A stretch of 64,000 nucleotides of DNA from the NCBI GenBank assembly GCA_016081115.2, contig CM071935.1, forward strand, positions 49,644,180 through 49,708,179. The letters run 5' to 3'. This DNA is from Rehmannia glutinosa. Lineage: Eukaryota; Streptophyta; Magnoliopsida; Lamiales; Orobanchaceae. Below, one piece after another: positions 11,519 to 23,644 of the stretch. A program made the position numbers and the translations under genes. Each line of letters starts with the position of its first letter. The first letter of the stretch is position 1. The notes below the pieces were generated by a model. It was not told the DNA's origin, made no database searches, and saw only the letters and a list, made by a program, of their open reading frames with translations.

Positions 11519-13571
11519 TGTTGGTCCCAAGAGGGGTGTGAGTGTAAGGTTTAGAAGGGGGGTTGAATAAACCAAACTTTTTGATTTAGTCCTTTTAATA
11601 CGTTCGAGTTAATACTTCAAAATGTTCTAAGTCCTTGATGGACAACCAAGTTAGTAGATCAAAAATATGACCGTTTGTTTAGCCACTTTCAAATTGTGTG
11701 ATTGATTTCTAACACTATATTCTTGATTTTAATTGATAGATTTTCAATCCCCAAGAATCAATCATCTCCTATAAATTTTTGGAGCAAAACTTAACTCACA
11801 ACAAGATGATATGTTTTCATTGTTATTATTCTGTTGTAGACTTAACACCCTTGAATTTTGAATTTTTAAGTTTGTTTTAATACTTGATTATAACACTTTG
11901 TTAATTATCGTCTAGGTGATAGGACAACAAATTTATCTTCTTATTGATATCAAAATAATATGCAATAATTAAAGTCTTCACAAGGTTTGAAATGTAAATG
12001 ACAGATTGTGGTATAAGTTTTATAGAGGTTCTTCAAGATGGGGTAATTCTTCTACTTAATAAAATCTTTTCTCTAACTCATGGAGGAATCCACTAAGTAT
12101 TGATCAATGTACAAAGTGGTTAATCTATTCACCCCACCTCTAGATCATCGTAGCCGCTTGGACTTACAGAGTCGAATCGTTTGAAAGGAACAAAGTGTTG
12201 ATCACCAACCCACTTGATCCTTTGGGACTTTTGAAACAAGATGAATGAAAAAGGTTGGTCAAGAAACAAAGCAAGATAGGTAGCCAAAGGGTATTTCTCG
12301 AAGGAATAGATTTTGATGAAACTTCCCTATTGCAAGATTAGAAGCAATAAGGATGTTTCTTGCCTATGCTACTACACAAAAACTTTATTGTTATCAAATG
12401 GATGTGAAAAGTGCTTCTTAAATGGATTTGATCACGAAGCCCTCCAAAACTTGGAGATAAAGTGTACAAGCTCAAGAAAGCTTTTGACCTTGAACCTTTC
12501 TACAATCCTTTGTGGAATGTAGACCCTTTGATTCTTCAAATGTTTCCTCTTCAACCACTCAACGATTAAAGTCGTCTTTCCTTCACGGATGAGGTTGGAT
12601 TGATTTTTTCGTAATGTAGTTTAAGTTTGTTTTAGGATTGAGCTTAAATACCTTGAGAATATTTATCGGGTTATCATATATTGCTTTCTTGCTTGTAGTG
12701 GTTTTTTATAGAGGTAATCAAGGTAACCTATTCTCAAGGTGATTCCACTAAGTATTGATCAATTATAAAGTGTTCTTTTGAAAATTTGCCCGTTGAAGAG
12801 ATAGGTTAATTTTCAAAAGACACTTCTGGTCGTTGGCTTGTCTTGTTGCTCAAGCTTCTTGGATTTGATCACGAAGCCCTCTTGGAATTGACATTTTCAA
12901 ATGTTTCTCTTCAACCGATTGAAGTATTGAATGAGTCTTGACTTTTTCAGTAATGTGTTATTGACTTAAATACCTTGAGAATATTTTTCATATATTGCTT
13001 TCTGCTTCCCATTGGTTTATTCCTTTTTATAGCACGTTCTTTTGAAATATTTGCCCGTTGAAGACTTTAATAAAAGAAGTAGTATGGGAGTATTACTTGT
13101 TTAAGAAATTTTCTTGACTTATTCCTTTTGCACGCTTCGACTCGAGCACTTTAATAAAAGCAACACTTGTTTAAGAAATGGATCTCTTTTCTCTTTGATT
13201 GTCTCGACTTGACTGCATTTCCTTGATTTCCCCAGATGACTTCGAGTCAGCTTCCAATCATTGGATGACTCATCTGTCACATCAACTTGAGACTTGGCTA
13301 TCTTGAATTGACTTGACTGACACTTTACTCACCGCATCTCACCGCCCTTCGATCAATTCTGTCTTTTCTTCCTTGCTATACTCAGCTGCCTCACAGCGGA
13401 GTCTTCCTTCTATTCTCCAGTTGACTTCTTGCATGTTTAGGCATGGCTGAGTTAACTCAACTCGACCAGCCCTATCTATTACAATGCAAATTACAAAGAA
13501 AATGGGGTGCCAACTTTCTATTCTAAGTTTTACATGACATTCATCAAAATCTAAAAATTAATTTCCCAACA
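11519..13571 (-). repeat. 3' LTR of element B (corrupted, longer than its partner)
   Basis: Outer ends match the other LTR of B (TGTTGGTCCCAAG and TTTCCCAACA on plus). It is 2053 bases against 1577. The excess consists of interleaved pieces: D-LTR fragments at about 11690-12150, RT fragments at about 12180-12480, and duplicated LTR words to about 13150. The last 300 bases are clean apart from changes at CAG-rich words. Confidence 0.7.
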
Positions 13572-13585
13572 ATTTCCCCCTTTTT
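13572..13585 (-). other. Polypurine tract of element B
   Basis: On minus it reads AAAAGGGGGAAAT directly before the 3' LTR, matching the PPT of A at 31677-31690. It serves as primer for plus-strand DNA synthesis. Confidence 0.85.
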
Positions 13586-13876
13586 GATGATGCCAAAACT
13601 TAAAACATGCATTCAACAATTAAATAGCAAAGATACGTACAGACAATGTAGAATCACAGAATGTATGCGTAGAATCAATCTTTTATTGATCATAACATTC
13701 TAGTTCTTTACACAGCTGTTTACAGAGTGTACCAGAGCTTAATTAGAGCTCAAGGTAATCATGCTATTCTATATCTACGCAAGTATAGAATTTATACAAT
13801 TTTATTCAATGTACAGAAGACTTACATACAAATGCATTTACATAGTAAAATACATGAAGGGGTGGACATCAACACT

Positions 13877-16800
13877 TCATCTCCTTCGCTGCCTCCTTCT
13901 TTCCTTATCAGCTCTGTCTTCTTCTGATCTTTTTCTCTTCTTCTCTTCTTCAGCTGCTTTCTTTTTCTCATATGCTTTTCTGGCAACTTCATCTCTTCTT
14001 TTTCTTTCTTGTCTTTCTTCCCGCAACTGAGTTTGTCTTCTATTTTCTTCTTCGATTCTCTTCACATACTCAGTATTGTTCTTGGCCACTTGCAGGTTGG
14101 CTACTTCGTCGAACCCAACCCAATAGATCTCTCATTTCTTACCTGGATCTATATATTCAATGTTTTTGGGCAGAGGTCTAGGTCTGAAACCTCTTCCTCC
14201 TCCACTACTTCTTCCTCCCCTCCCTGCGGGCATGTATTATCTTGGGGCCTTCTTTTTCCCACCGGTGAGTGACCAGAGTGACCAGCAGAGTGATCGCGCG
14301 ATGTCTGCTGCTGTCGGCCTTTCTTCACATAGCTCGAGGCCTTTTTCCCAATACAAATCCCAGGCTTGGGCCACGGACATATTTGCAAAGTAACCCTCGG
14401 ATGCGAGCGTCTTGAATTCATCAACAGATCTTGGCTCGGTCCCGATGTATGAAATGGCATCAGTGTCTCTTCCTACCGGAATGCCTCCATATGTTTTTAG
14501 TATATCCATCACTCGGGCATCCATCTTTCCTTCCACCTCCTTCATCCCTGATTTTACTATTTTTCGCTTTTCAGCCATGGGTACTGCAGAGTGTTGGAGC
14601 GGTAGAGTCACTGGGAGTTTGCTGATGATGTCAGCTGTGACAAGTCCTTGTTGGGGGGTTTTAGCAATCATCATGGTCATATCTTTTGAACCTTCCCCCT
14701 CAACAGATTTTCCCTTCTTCTCTCTTCTTAGTTCTTCAGCTGTCTTCTCCTTCACAGCTGCGTCCTTCTTCTCAGCTTCAGAACCTTTCAACGCCTTTAG
14801 GTATTCTTCTTTCCCCTTTTTGGCATCATCAAAGGAGAGAGGAACCCCTAGAAACAAGCTAGCAATCATGAAGTCTAAGCGGCTGATAGATGAGTTATGC
14901 TTCGAATTTGCTGCGGAGTATGCTGTACGAAATTCGGAGCGGGTGGCATTGGACTCAGCTGCCACCAGCTTCATTTCCGCCATGAGGAGGCTGAATTTCT
15001 TCTCCATGTTTTCCTCTACGCACATAAGCTCTTTCTTATGAAATTCACGCAGCAGCTGCATCTCTGTGTTGTGAGATTCATGCATTCGATCGATGTTTTC
15101 TTGCATTCTTTTCTTCATATCAGCATTCTCAGTCCGCCAGACTAGCAATTTATTGAACAATGTTCTGAAGTATCAAACTTGTTCTACGCGCATTGTCTGC
15201 TGTTGTTGCCACCATTCCCGGATCCTGACAATTATTCCTCGCAGATCGGCAGTAAGATTAGCATCTCGGTTATCCGGTCTCATGTCCAGTGAGGCCTGGT
15301 GCCTCCTCATCTTCTCTATCTCTGCAAATATGGCCTTGAAAACTTCTCGAACCTCACCGTCACTGTCACTCTCACCGGTGGCGGCCAAGCAAAGATCAAA
15401 GTCAAAGTCTGCTTGGGGCGATGGTGTCTGTTGGAATAACGGGATCGGAGTTTATGGAAACGTTCTTGATCTCTAGGTGATTCTTCAAGAAAGTCGGGTA
15501 GATCTCGGAGAAAAGGGAAACGATTCTTCAAACGGATCATCACGGGCAACGGAATCGCTCAATGGTAACTTGTGCTCGTGATGTTCCCGGTGGAGTCGAT
15601 CTCTTTGCGACTTAGGGAGCTCGCGCGATTGACTCTATTTCACCGTGGTCTGTTGTGGAGTTGACCCGGCCGAGCCTCGATTCTCTCAACAGCTTTGTCG
15701 GTCTCACCGGTTTTGTCCATATGAGTTGACTGGTCCTCGACCGTATCAGTAGCATCATCGGACGATGATGAGATTTGCATGGGTGGCTCATCATCAAAAG
15801 TAAAAGTTTGGCGAGTAGCCTTAAGATCGGACTTACTCGTACTTGGGAAAACATCCTCAGCTGAGTCTTTTGGATCGGCAATGGGGGATGACTCAGCTTC
15901 ATCTTCACCTTCAGATCCCAGAAAGGTTACATCAAGATTGTCTTGGGAATCGTGAAGAGCACTTATCTCCTTTTCAGATGGATCAATGATAGTAGGAGGG
16001 ATGTTCTGTGCTTCCGTCTCTTTATCACGGGAAGTCTCAACCTCCATTTGGCCTTCACTACCTCCTGCAATCTCAACTGCAGCGAGGCCTTGGACAATCC
16101 CTTCGACAGACTCAACTGCCTTAGGGTCTTCAGAGGTGGCATCCACTGGAGTCTCAACTCCATGGATTGCACTTTCATCGCCCAGAGTGTTCACTCCCAG
16201 GGCTGATCCATCCTTTGCCTCGACTGCATCAACAACGTCATTGGCCTTCAAAGCAGTTGGCACTTCAGCTGAGACATTCTCAACTGTCTAAGCCTCTTCA
16301 GTGACAACTTGCTGTGTATCCATTTGTTTTTCCTTCTCCACTTCGCCTCCAAGATTCGTTGTGGAGTCAGCTGCAGCATCCTCCATCCGTGCTACAGTGG
16401 AGGGAGTTTCCCCCTCACCCGGCACACCAGCTGAGTGACTAGGAATGGGGTCACTCGTCTCCAGACTCCCGGCTATTCCCTTTGAGTGTTCAGCCGTTGA
16501 GGCAGGTGGTAAGACACCTTCATCAGGGGTTGGCTCGACTGGGGTCCCCATATTCCCAGTTTCATCGCCAGTTCCCTTAACACCTTCTTCTGAGTGAGCT
16601 GGGGAAGTGGTTGCAACAACAACGGTTGCAATTCGCTGCACCACTCCCATAGGATCAATCTCCAGCTGTGATTTGGAAGATTCCCCTGGTCCTTCCATCA
16701 GCTGTTGCTCATGTAGGGTCCTGGATTCCCGCATAGCTTACTGCATCTCCAATTCTTCAGTAGCAGCAGCAGGGTCCAGATCCTCATCGCTCTCTGACAT

Positions 16801-18551
16801 CATATCAAGGTGTGGATGAGTATGATCAGTGGTTCCAGTTAGAGGGCAGATACTGGCTTTCTCACGAGCTTCAGCTTCCTCTGCTAGTCTCTGTTTCTCC
16901 TTGTCTTTGAAGATCTGCAGGATATCTTTGCAGTTTTCTTCATCCAGTGCTTGAACCACTGTGGTCAAACCGAGGAAATTCAATAGTTCTTTTTCTTCTT
17001 CAATAAACTCCGGTCTTTGGAACTGTTCCCTGGATCGACTCAGCTTCCACTTCCTCCATTCTCGCAGACGATTTTGGATGTCTGGATATGGTGGGGATAT
17101 GATCATCACGTCATAATCTTCTTCATCATTATATCCTTGCTGTCCCTCATTCTCAGGGATTGAAGGTAGCGACTTTCTTTGCTCAACATCCTCGGCGGCG
17201 TCGTCGCGCAGCGGGGATATGACCACTGTCGGCAGTGAGTTGACTTTGTCGGCTACCTTTGCGCGCCTCATTGCATCGACCACTACTGTGTCTTGATTTG
17301 CATTGCTGATCGGCCTCAACAGACTTGGCTGTTTCACCAATAATTTCAGGATACTCTACTTCTCCAGCTGTCTCCGCGATCTGTTCCAACTGATTGGCAG
17401 ACTCAGCTGTTTTCTCAAGCTCTGATAGCTTGAAGATTCTTCTCCTTTTGGCCCTTACCAGAGAATTTCTGTTCGGATGCGATTTCCTCCGAGTCCTGGG
17501 CGGCGGGGGCCGGTGCTACTGTCTTTTTCTGAGGAGCTGGCTTTCTAGGCTTGTCAGTCCTCCTTTTCTTGACAACCGAAGAAGGTATTTGAGGTTGCTT
17601 CTCCGTTGCGGCTACAGGGGCAGGTGACTCGGCTGCAGGGGCGGTGTGCATCTTTTGTTTTCTTTTTCTTTCTTTGCAGGGCAACAGCTTTCTTTGCAAC
17701 TCTTCAGCTGCGGGGCGACCTTCTTCCGGGGAGAGGAGGAGACAACTCTGTTTTCTTCAGAGGGCAGTGATTCTCCTCACTCGTATCGCCCTCTTGGCGT
17801 ACGCTCTCTTCGTGCTCCAAAATGTTCGATCGGAACATTTTCTTGTTTACATGGAACGCCTTTCCATGTCGAAGAGGACTCCTTCACTTCCATCATCCGG
17901 CCAATCACCAGGCCATACCCCAAAGATCCTCCAAACGAACCATCCTCCTTGAAGGATTTATTCCCATATTCTGGCGAGTCTGCTGTATACAAACTCGACA
18001 TTCAGTTCACCTTTTTCTCCTCCATGATCGCAGCCATCACGATCAATTTGGTTTTGGACAGCTGATTAAAGCTTCCAAACTTGATATCTATGCATTTGGC
18101 AACAATGTCTAACAGCTTGTGGTAATCCTCCTTCAGTAGCTTCTTATCAGCTTTGTAGACAACCTTTGCAGCACAGTCAGGTTTGGCTACTTCCTTCCAT
18201 GCAGCATCCAGGTTAACATCGCTTCATAGATCTCCTAAGACTCCTTCCGCCAAAGAACGAATGCGATGTTCGCGGATCCTTGGCAGTGATGGTGAAATCT
18301 TTCCCATGAACAGAGGACTTGTTGCCCTCATCGTGAACTTCAGCGTTCACATAGAACTGTGCGACCTCCTCCACGTAGGTCATCTGAAACTCCATCGACA
18401 AAAAAGGTTTCAGTCCTGATTTCTCCAACTTCTCTGCTATTTTCTTCACAAGGGTTTCGTCTGACCCTTGTTTGATCATGCCTTCGAAATCCACAATAGA
18501 TCCCGTGTGGATTTGCTTTCCCAACTTGATGAAGTTGTACGTAGATGCCAT
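13877..18551 (-). pseudogene. Element B extra ORF downstream of pol (very long, frame-broken)
   Basis: The ATG at 18551 opens MASTYNFIKLGKQIHTGSIV, which aligns with the start of the A extra ORF (MAPKIDFVKLSKQIHSGF). Long stretches remain open: 17340-16738, 16734-16288, 16263-15640 and 15160-14237. The middle is acidic and Ala/Glu/Ser/Pro-rich (EEAEAREKASICPLTGTTD, then SESDEDLDPAAATEE). The C-terminal third is a coiled coil (NADMKKRMQENIDRMHESHN) and the tail is very basic (RRRQRRR). There is no obvious signal peptide or transmembrane segment, so an envelope role is not supported. Position after pol is typical of the so-called env-like ORF of Sireviruses, but about 1,500 codons is much longer than I would expect. 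Function unknown. Confidence 0.75.
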
Positions 18552-18686
18552 TTCTCGAAGATTTACCGAATGAAACTTTGAAAATAAGCTTTGAAGATTT
18601 GTAGGGTTTTGAGAGTAAAAATGCTTTCTTTGCTCTTGAGAGAGATGAACAGTTTTGGTAAAGTGAGAGAAAATCGGACGAAATGG

Positions 18687-18867
18687 TATATGTATAGGTT
18701 ATGAAAGGACGTGCGGGTGGTTTTTGAAATTTGATCAAGATCAACGGCTCAGATTTTGCACGCCGATTAACATTTAATTTCTCGCATTTAATGCGGCAAC
18801 ATTTATATCCAATCATAAGCTTGGTATGCAGCTTTTGACTGTACACGTCATAATTATGCTGACGTCA
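18687..18867 (-). promoter_or_regulatory. Promoter-like module upstream of the B extra ORF
   Basis: On minus, two TGACG words 12 bases apart (18867-18846) are followed about 150 bases later by a TATA-like CTATACATATAC (18697-18687), then a CT-rich leader and the ATG at 18551. The same order and spacing occur in element A. The paired TGACG arrangement resembles plant as-1 (TGA/bZIP) elements. Role is inference. Confidence 0.45.
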
Positions 18868-19059
18868 TTCTTAAAAACATTCCCGCTTAGTAAAAATGAC
18901 TGCGTTTTTATCACTTTGCTCATAAATGTTTCAGCTTACTCCTTAGTTGATTTAACTCTTCTCTTTTTGCACATAGGCACTCAGCTGTCAGCTAACTCGA
19001 TGCAGCTGATTCTCCGATACGACTGATTCACTTAGCTGATTCAGGAGTTCAGCTCTTTT

Positions 19060-19623
19060 TCATCTTTTCATGCTCCTTCTCTTTTCTTTGAGTCTTCTGG
19101 GTGCCTGTTTTAATCCATACAAAGCTTTCTTGAGTTTGTATACTTTATCTCCAAGAGTCTTCTGCTCAAATCCTGGAGGTTGTTCAACATACACTTCTTC
19201 CTCCAATAACCCATTAAGAAATGCACTCTTAACATCCATTTGATATACAATGAAGTTCTTGTGAGCAACATAGGCAAGAAACATTCTTATGGCTTCCAAT
19301 CTTGCCACAGGAGCAAAAGTTTCATGAAAATCTATTCCTTCTTCTTGGCAATACCCTTTGGCTACCAATCTTGCTTTGTTTCTTACCACAGAACCTTCCT
19401 CATTCATCTTGTTTCTGAACACCCATTTAGTGCCAATAACATTTTGATGGGTAGGTCTTTGAACCAATTCCCACACTTTGTTCCTTTCAAACTGATTCAG
19501 CTCTTCTTGCATGGCTTGAATCAAATGTGTGTCATCCAATGCTAGTGACACATCTTTTGGCTCTATTTGTGAGATAAAACAAGTGAACATAGCTTCTTGT
19601 TGAGTTCTGGATCTGGTTTTCAC
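19060..19623 (-). pseudogene. pol: Element B reverse transcriptase, truncated before the active site
   Basis: The RT N-terminal half is readable: NVIGTKWVFRNKMNEEGSVV, EEGIDFHETFAPVARLEAIR, YQMDVKSAFLNGLLEEEVYV, KALYGLKQAPR. It then passes straight into RLKEKRRSMKR, which corresponds to non-coding sequence after the RNase H stop in A. The deleted part covers YVDD, the rest of the palm and all RNase H. The first catalytic Asp region (YQMDVKSAF) is still present. Confidence 0.88.
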
Positions 19624-19811
19624 ACCTTCTCTAACATGTCCAATGATTAGTTCTGGTGGATGATCTCTCAGCCACCTTACATCAGGTTGGAATAAGTTAG
19701 TTGGATTCAGTCGTCTTGCAGCTGTGTTATTTTGATCAGCTCTCTCATCATCACTTAGCTGTATATTTCCCAGCTGTCTTTGAGACTCAGCTATCTCATC
19801 TTCATCTGGGT

Positions 19812-21199
19812 TTATAATTCCAGCTTGACTTCAACATAGGGACTCTTACGCATGGTTGGGTGATTCAACATCGGTGACTCTTCAATGTCTTCTCCATTTA
19901 CGTTGGGTTCATCAAACACCACATGAATAGACTCTTCTGTAACCATTGTCCTCTTGTTGAGCACTCTGTAGGCTTTACTTTCAGCTGAGTATCCTAAGAA
20001 GACACCCTCATCAGCTTTAGCATCAAAAGCCTTTAAATTATCTTTGCCATTGTTATCAATGAAGCATTTGCATCCAAATATTTTAAAATATGCAACATTT
20101 GGCTTTCTCCCTGTCCAAATCTCATAGGAGTCTTTGTCACCGTCTGCTTTTATCATGCATCTATTTTGAGTATAACATCTTTGTGTTTATTGCTTGACCC
20201 AAAAAAATCTTTTAGCGACCTGCTTGACTAACATGGTCCTTCTTTGCTTCTTTGAGAGTTCTGTTCCTTCTTTCTGCAACTCCATTCTGCTGTGGAGTCC
20301 TTGCTGCAGATAATTCATAACCAATACCATTCTGAACACAATACTGAGTTATTATACCAATTGACAAACTCAGTTCCTCTGTCAGATCTTATTTTGATAA
20401 TGGTTTGACTCTTCTCATTTTGGATTCTCTTCATCAGCTGTGGTAGTTTCTGCAGGGTTTCTTTCTTCTTACACATGAAAGTTGTCCATGTGTATCTTGA
20501 GTAGTCATCTACTACCACCAAGGTGTATTTCTTTCCACTTATGATAGCTGGTTCAACAGGACCAAATAGATCCATATGTAGCAGGTGTAATATTCTTGTT
20601 GAAGATGGACATGTCTTTTCTTTGAATGATGATTTGATTTGCTTTCCCATCTGGCATGCATCACATACACTCTCCTTCTTGTATACTGAGTCTGGAAGTC
20701 CTTCTACAAGATTACTTCTTGCAAGTTTGTTAATAGTTTTGAAATTCAGGTGATTCAGCTTCTTGTGCCACAACCAACTTGATTCGGCTGTGCTCTTTGC
20801 TAGCAGACAAGTGCTTGGTGTTGCAGTTGACAAATTCACCACATACATGTTCTTTTGTCTGCATCCTTGTAGCACTACTTCATTAGATTTAGTGTTCTTG
20901 ATTTGGCATACTCCCATATTGAATCCAACATTATAGCCCTTGTCACAGAGTTGACTTATGCTTAGTAAGTTGAAATTGAGGCCTTCAACATATGCAACAT
21001 CTGTAATTTCTAATCCATTTTTCTTGATGGATCCAATGCCTCTTATTTCTCCTGGAGCTTCATTTCCTCCAAATATGACTTTTGCACCTCTAACTTCCTT
21101 AAATTTTGACAGATTTTTCTTGTTTCTTTTCATGTGTCTGGAACAACCACTATCCATGTACCAGGTTCCTTGGCACCCAGCTGTTCCTTGAACCTGCAA
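19812..21199 (-). pseudogene. pol: Element B protease and integrase
   Basis: The frame 21199-20315 carries the protease site WYMDSGCSRHMKR, the integrase zinc ligands WHKKLNHLN and CDACQMGKQ, the first Asp in LHMDLFGPVEP, and the second in IRSDRGTEFVN. A frameshift near 20340 follows; PQQNGVAERRNRT is readable in another frame near 20300-20250, then the sequence is degraded. The C-terminal part (FKIFGCKCF, GVFLGYSAESKAYR) resumes at 20156-19812. As in A, gag and pol are separated by in-frame TAA (21211-21209) and TGA (21202-21200). Confidence 0.85.
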
Positions 21200-21211
21200 T
21201 CAAGGAAATTA

Positions 21212-23520
21212 GGTTTTAGGTACCCATACTTGTTTGGGTCCTGAGGGGTTAGTATTGTAAGATGATCCAACCAGCCAATAGCCAACAGTGCCATAATCAT
21301 AATTATTTTTGGCAAATTGCTTAGGGGTTCTAGGTTCATACAGCTGTCTCTTTTGTCTGTATGCCTGTGCATGTGTTTTAGCAATTGCCTTCCTTGGGTA
21401 GTTGTGATACCTCTGTGTGTAGTGTTTGGGTGCATATGTGTCTTTGAGGATAGCTCTTTTGCCTTTGGAATGACCTTTCTTGAGTTCTAGGCCTTTGCCA
21501 TCTAGGCATGTATTCCATAGGTCTTTCTTTGATAGTTCACATTATTCCAATCACTTGGTTTGGATAATTTCTACCATTCCCATCATATGTGTTCCTTTTA
21601 TAGAATTTACTGGGTTTTTGGTAGCTCTGTTTCTTGTTTCTGAGTACTTTCCGTTTGGAGTTTGCTTTGAGGAACTCGGCCGGATTTCTTCTCACCGTCT
21701 TTCAAAGATACTCAATCAAGCTCGTTTTCCTTTTCCTTTATAACCAAGGCCAGTTTGGTTGTGATTGTGCTTTGGAATGAATGTGTGTGCACCATTTGGA
21801 GTTTTGGATTTTTGAGATGCTTCATTGCTTGAAGATGCTTTTTCCAAAATCACTTTGGGAGCTTGACTTAGCATAAAGGAATTAAATCCTAAGCCTGTCT
21901 TATCTCCACATTCTCTTTGGCTCATAATAAGATCATCCAAAGATTTCGATGCCTTAGTGAATGAGGCAATCACATTTTTGAGGTCATTTTCCCTCTTTTC
22001 TATAGCAGCTATCTCTGCTATTAACTTAGCATTTTCAGCCTTTATTTCTTTATTCTCATCAGCTATGTGACTCAGAGTACTCAGCTCCTTAGTCAGCTGT
22101 GAGTTTTGGCTTTTGAGCAGTCTGTTTTCCTCATTTAGCAGTGTGTGTGAGGATTTAATGTGCTCAAAGTCTTTCATCATTTTACCCAATGAATCATAAA
22201 GATTAGTGGGTGATGAGGTGTGTGTGTCACAATCACTGTCACTAGAATCTGAGTGTGATGAGTTAGAGTGTACCTCATCTTCTTGGTCAGGTTGGTCTTG
22301 TTCTTTGGCCATTAGACATATCAAGGCTTCTTCTTCAGAGTCACTTGAGTAGTCAGCTTCACTACTCTCCGAGTCTGCTGTGTCTTTTGACTTGGCTGTC
22401 TCAGCAGTCTCTGCAACCAACATTGCCTTTTTCTTCTCTTGTCTTCTTTCTCTGAAGACTTTTCTTTCCTCTTCATTCCTGTATTTGTTGACTACAGGAT
22501 ATGGGAAATCAATGGCATAGTGACCGGGTTGCTGCGGTTCCAAAGATAGATTTTCAACTTTTTGATCAGTTCTTTCCATCCTTGGATTGTCAGCTCTTTG
22601 ATACTCAACCTTTTGATGCTCTGTTCTTTTGGGTGGCCTATCTTCCCTTGACTTGGAGGGAGCTGAGTGTCTTCTGGAGGATTCACCTTTGCCTCTTTTG
22701 TAATTCTTGTTGAAGAATTTGTTAAACCTTTTAACCATCAGGGCAATCTCCTCTTGGTCAATGACTTCCTTGACCTCAGCTCTTTTACCATCCTTAGCTA
22801 CTAGAGCAGCTGTTTTGGGCACAACTGTCTCTTCTAGGTCTTTTCTTCTCAGCTCAAATTCGTAGGCTATGAGATCTGAGAATAGCTCATGGTTGGATGT
22901 TTTTGATAGGTCCATGGAGTGTCTCAGGGCCATGACTTTCATTTCCCATTCAGCTGGGAGACTTCTTAGAATCTTCATACACATTTCCTTCTGTGTATAT
23001 TCTTTTCCAAGTGCAGACAGCTCATTGGTAATTTCTGTGAACCGAGCATCCAATTGATCCAAGGTTTCTCCTGCAAGCATCTTAAAGTTTCAAATTTTTG
23101 TACAGCAACATATAGTTTATTTTCCTTGATTTGCTCAGAGCCTTCACAAATCAGGGTTAGCTTATCCCAGATTTCTTTTATAGTCTTGCATGATTTGACT
23201 TTGTTGAAAATGGCTTTGTCCAGAGTTTTGTAAAGAATGTCCTTGGCCACGTTGTCCAAGTTGTATCTTTTTCTGTCACCATTTGTCCATTCAACTCTTG
23301 GTTTTTCAACCATAGCTGGTCTGGGAGAAACATCCTCTTCTCCTTCAGCTGCAGCAGCTCTCCTTGCAGCTGTGTTCACTTTTAAAATTTGCAGTGGCCC
23401 ATCTTCTATTACTATCCACATTTCATCGTAATCTTTGATAGATGAGCACATCATACGAATTTCCCAATCATCAAATTCCTCAATTGTGAACATAGGGATG
23501 CGTGTCAAATTTGCTTCCAT
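21212..23520 (-). pseudogene. gag: Element B gag
   Basis: The ATG at 23520 gives MEANLTRIPMFTIEEFDDW. A frameshift near 23085 splits the domain; the second frame runs 23080-21716 (MLAGETLDQLDARFTEITNE, LPAEWEMKVMALRHS). The position of the CCHC zinc knuckle reads NLSLEPQQPGHYAIDFP, with all cysteines lost. The Ser/Asp-rich acidic segment (SSHSDSSDSDCDTHTSSP) and a coiled coil (LLKSQNSQLTKELSTLSHIA) follow, as in A and C. The remaining C-terminus to 21212 is in shifted frames. Confidence 0.85.
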
Positions 23521-23630
23521 GATAATAACTTTGCTGAATAAAAGAGTTTTGAAAGATCAAGTGCTAAAACAAGCTTTGAGAGATTGGAGACTAGTTCAGT
23601 AACCAGTGCGGAAGGCTCAATGAACCAACC

Positions 23631-23642
23631 GCTCTGATACCA
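23631..23642 (-). other. Primer-binding site of element B
   Basis: GCTCTGATACCA on plus is the complement of TGGTATCAGAGC. It lies two bases from the 5' LTR of B. Confidence 0.92.
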
Positions 23643-23644
23643 CT

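Noticed and set aside
12313..12522. A small ORF within the left LTR of B
   Set aside because: It is made of shuffled RT and LTR fragments in the mosaic region and does not match any continuous protein.
13727..15476. Plus-strand open frames rich in Ser, Leu and Phe
   Set aside because: They are antisense shadows of the coiled-coil, Lys/Glu-rich extra ORF of element B on the minus strand, which aligns with the same ORF in element A.
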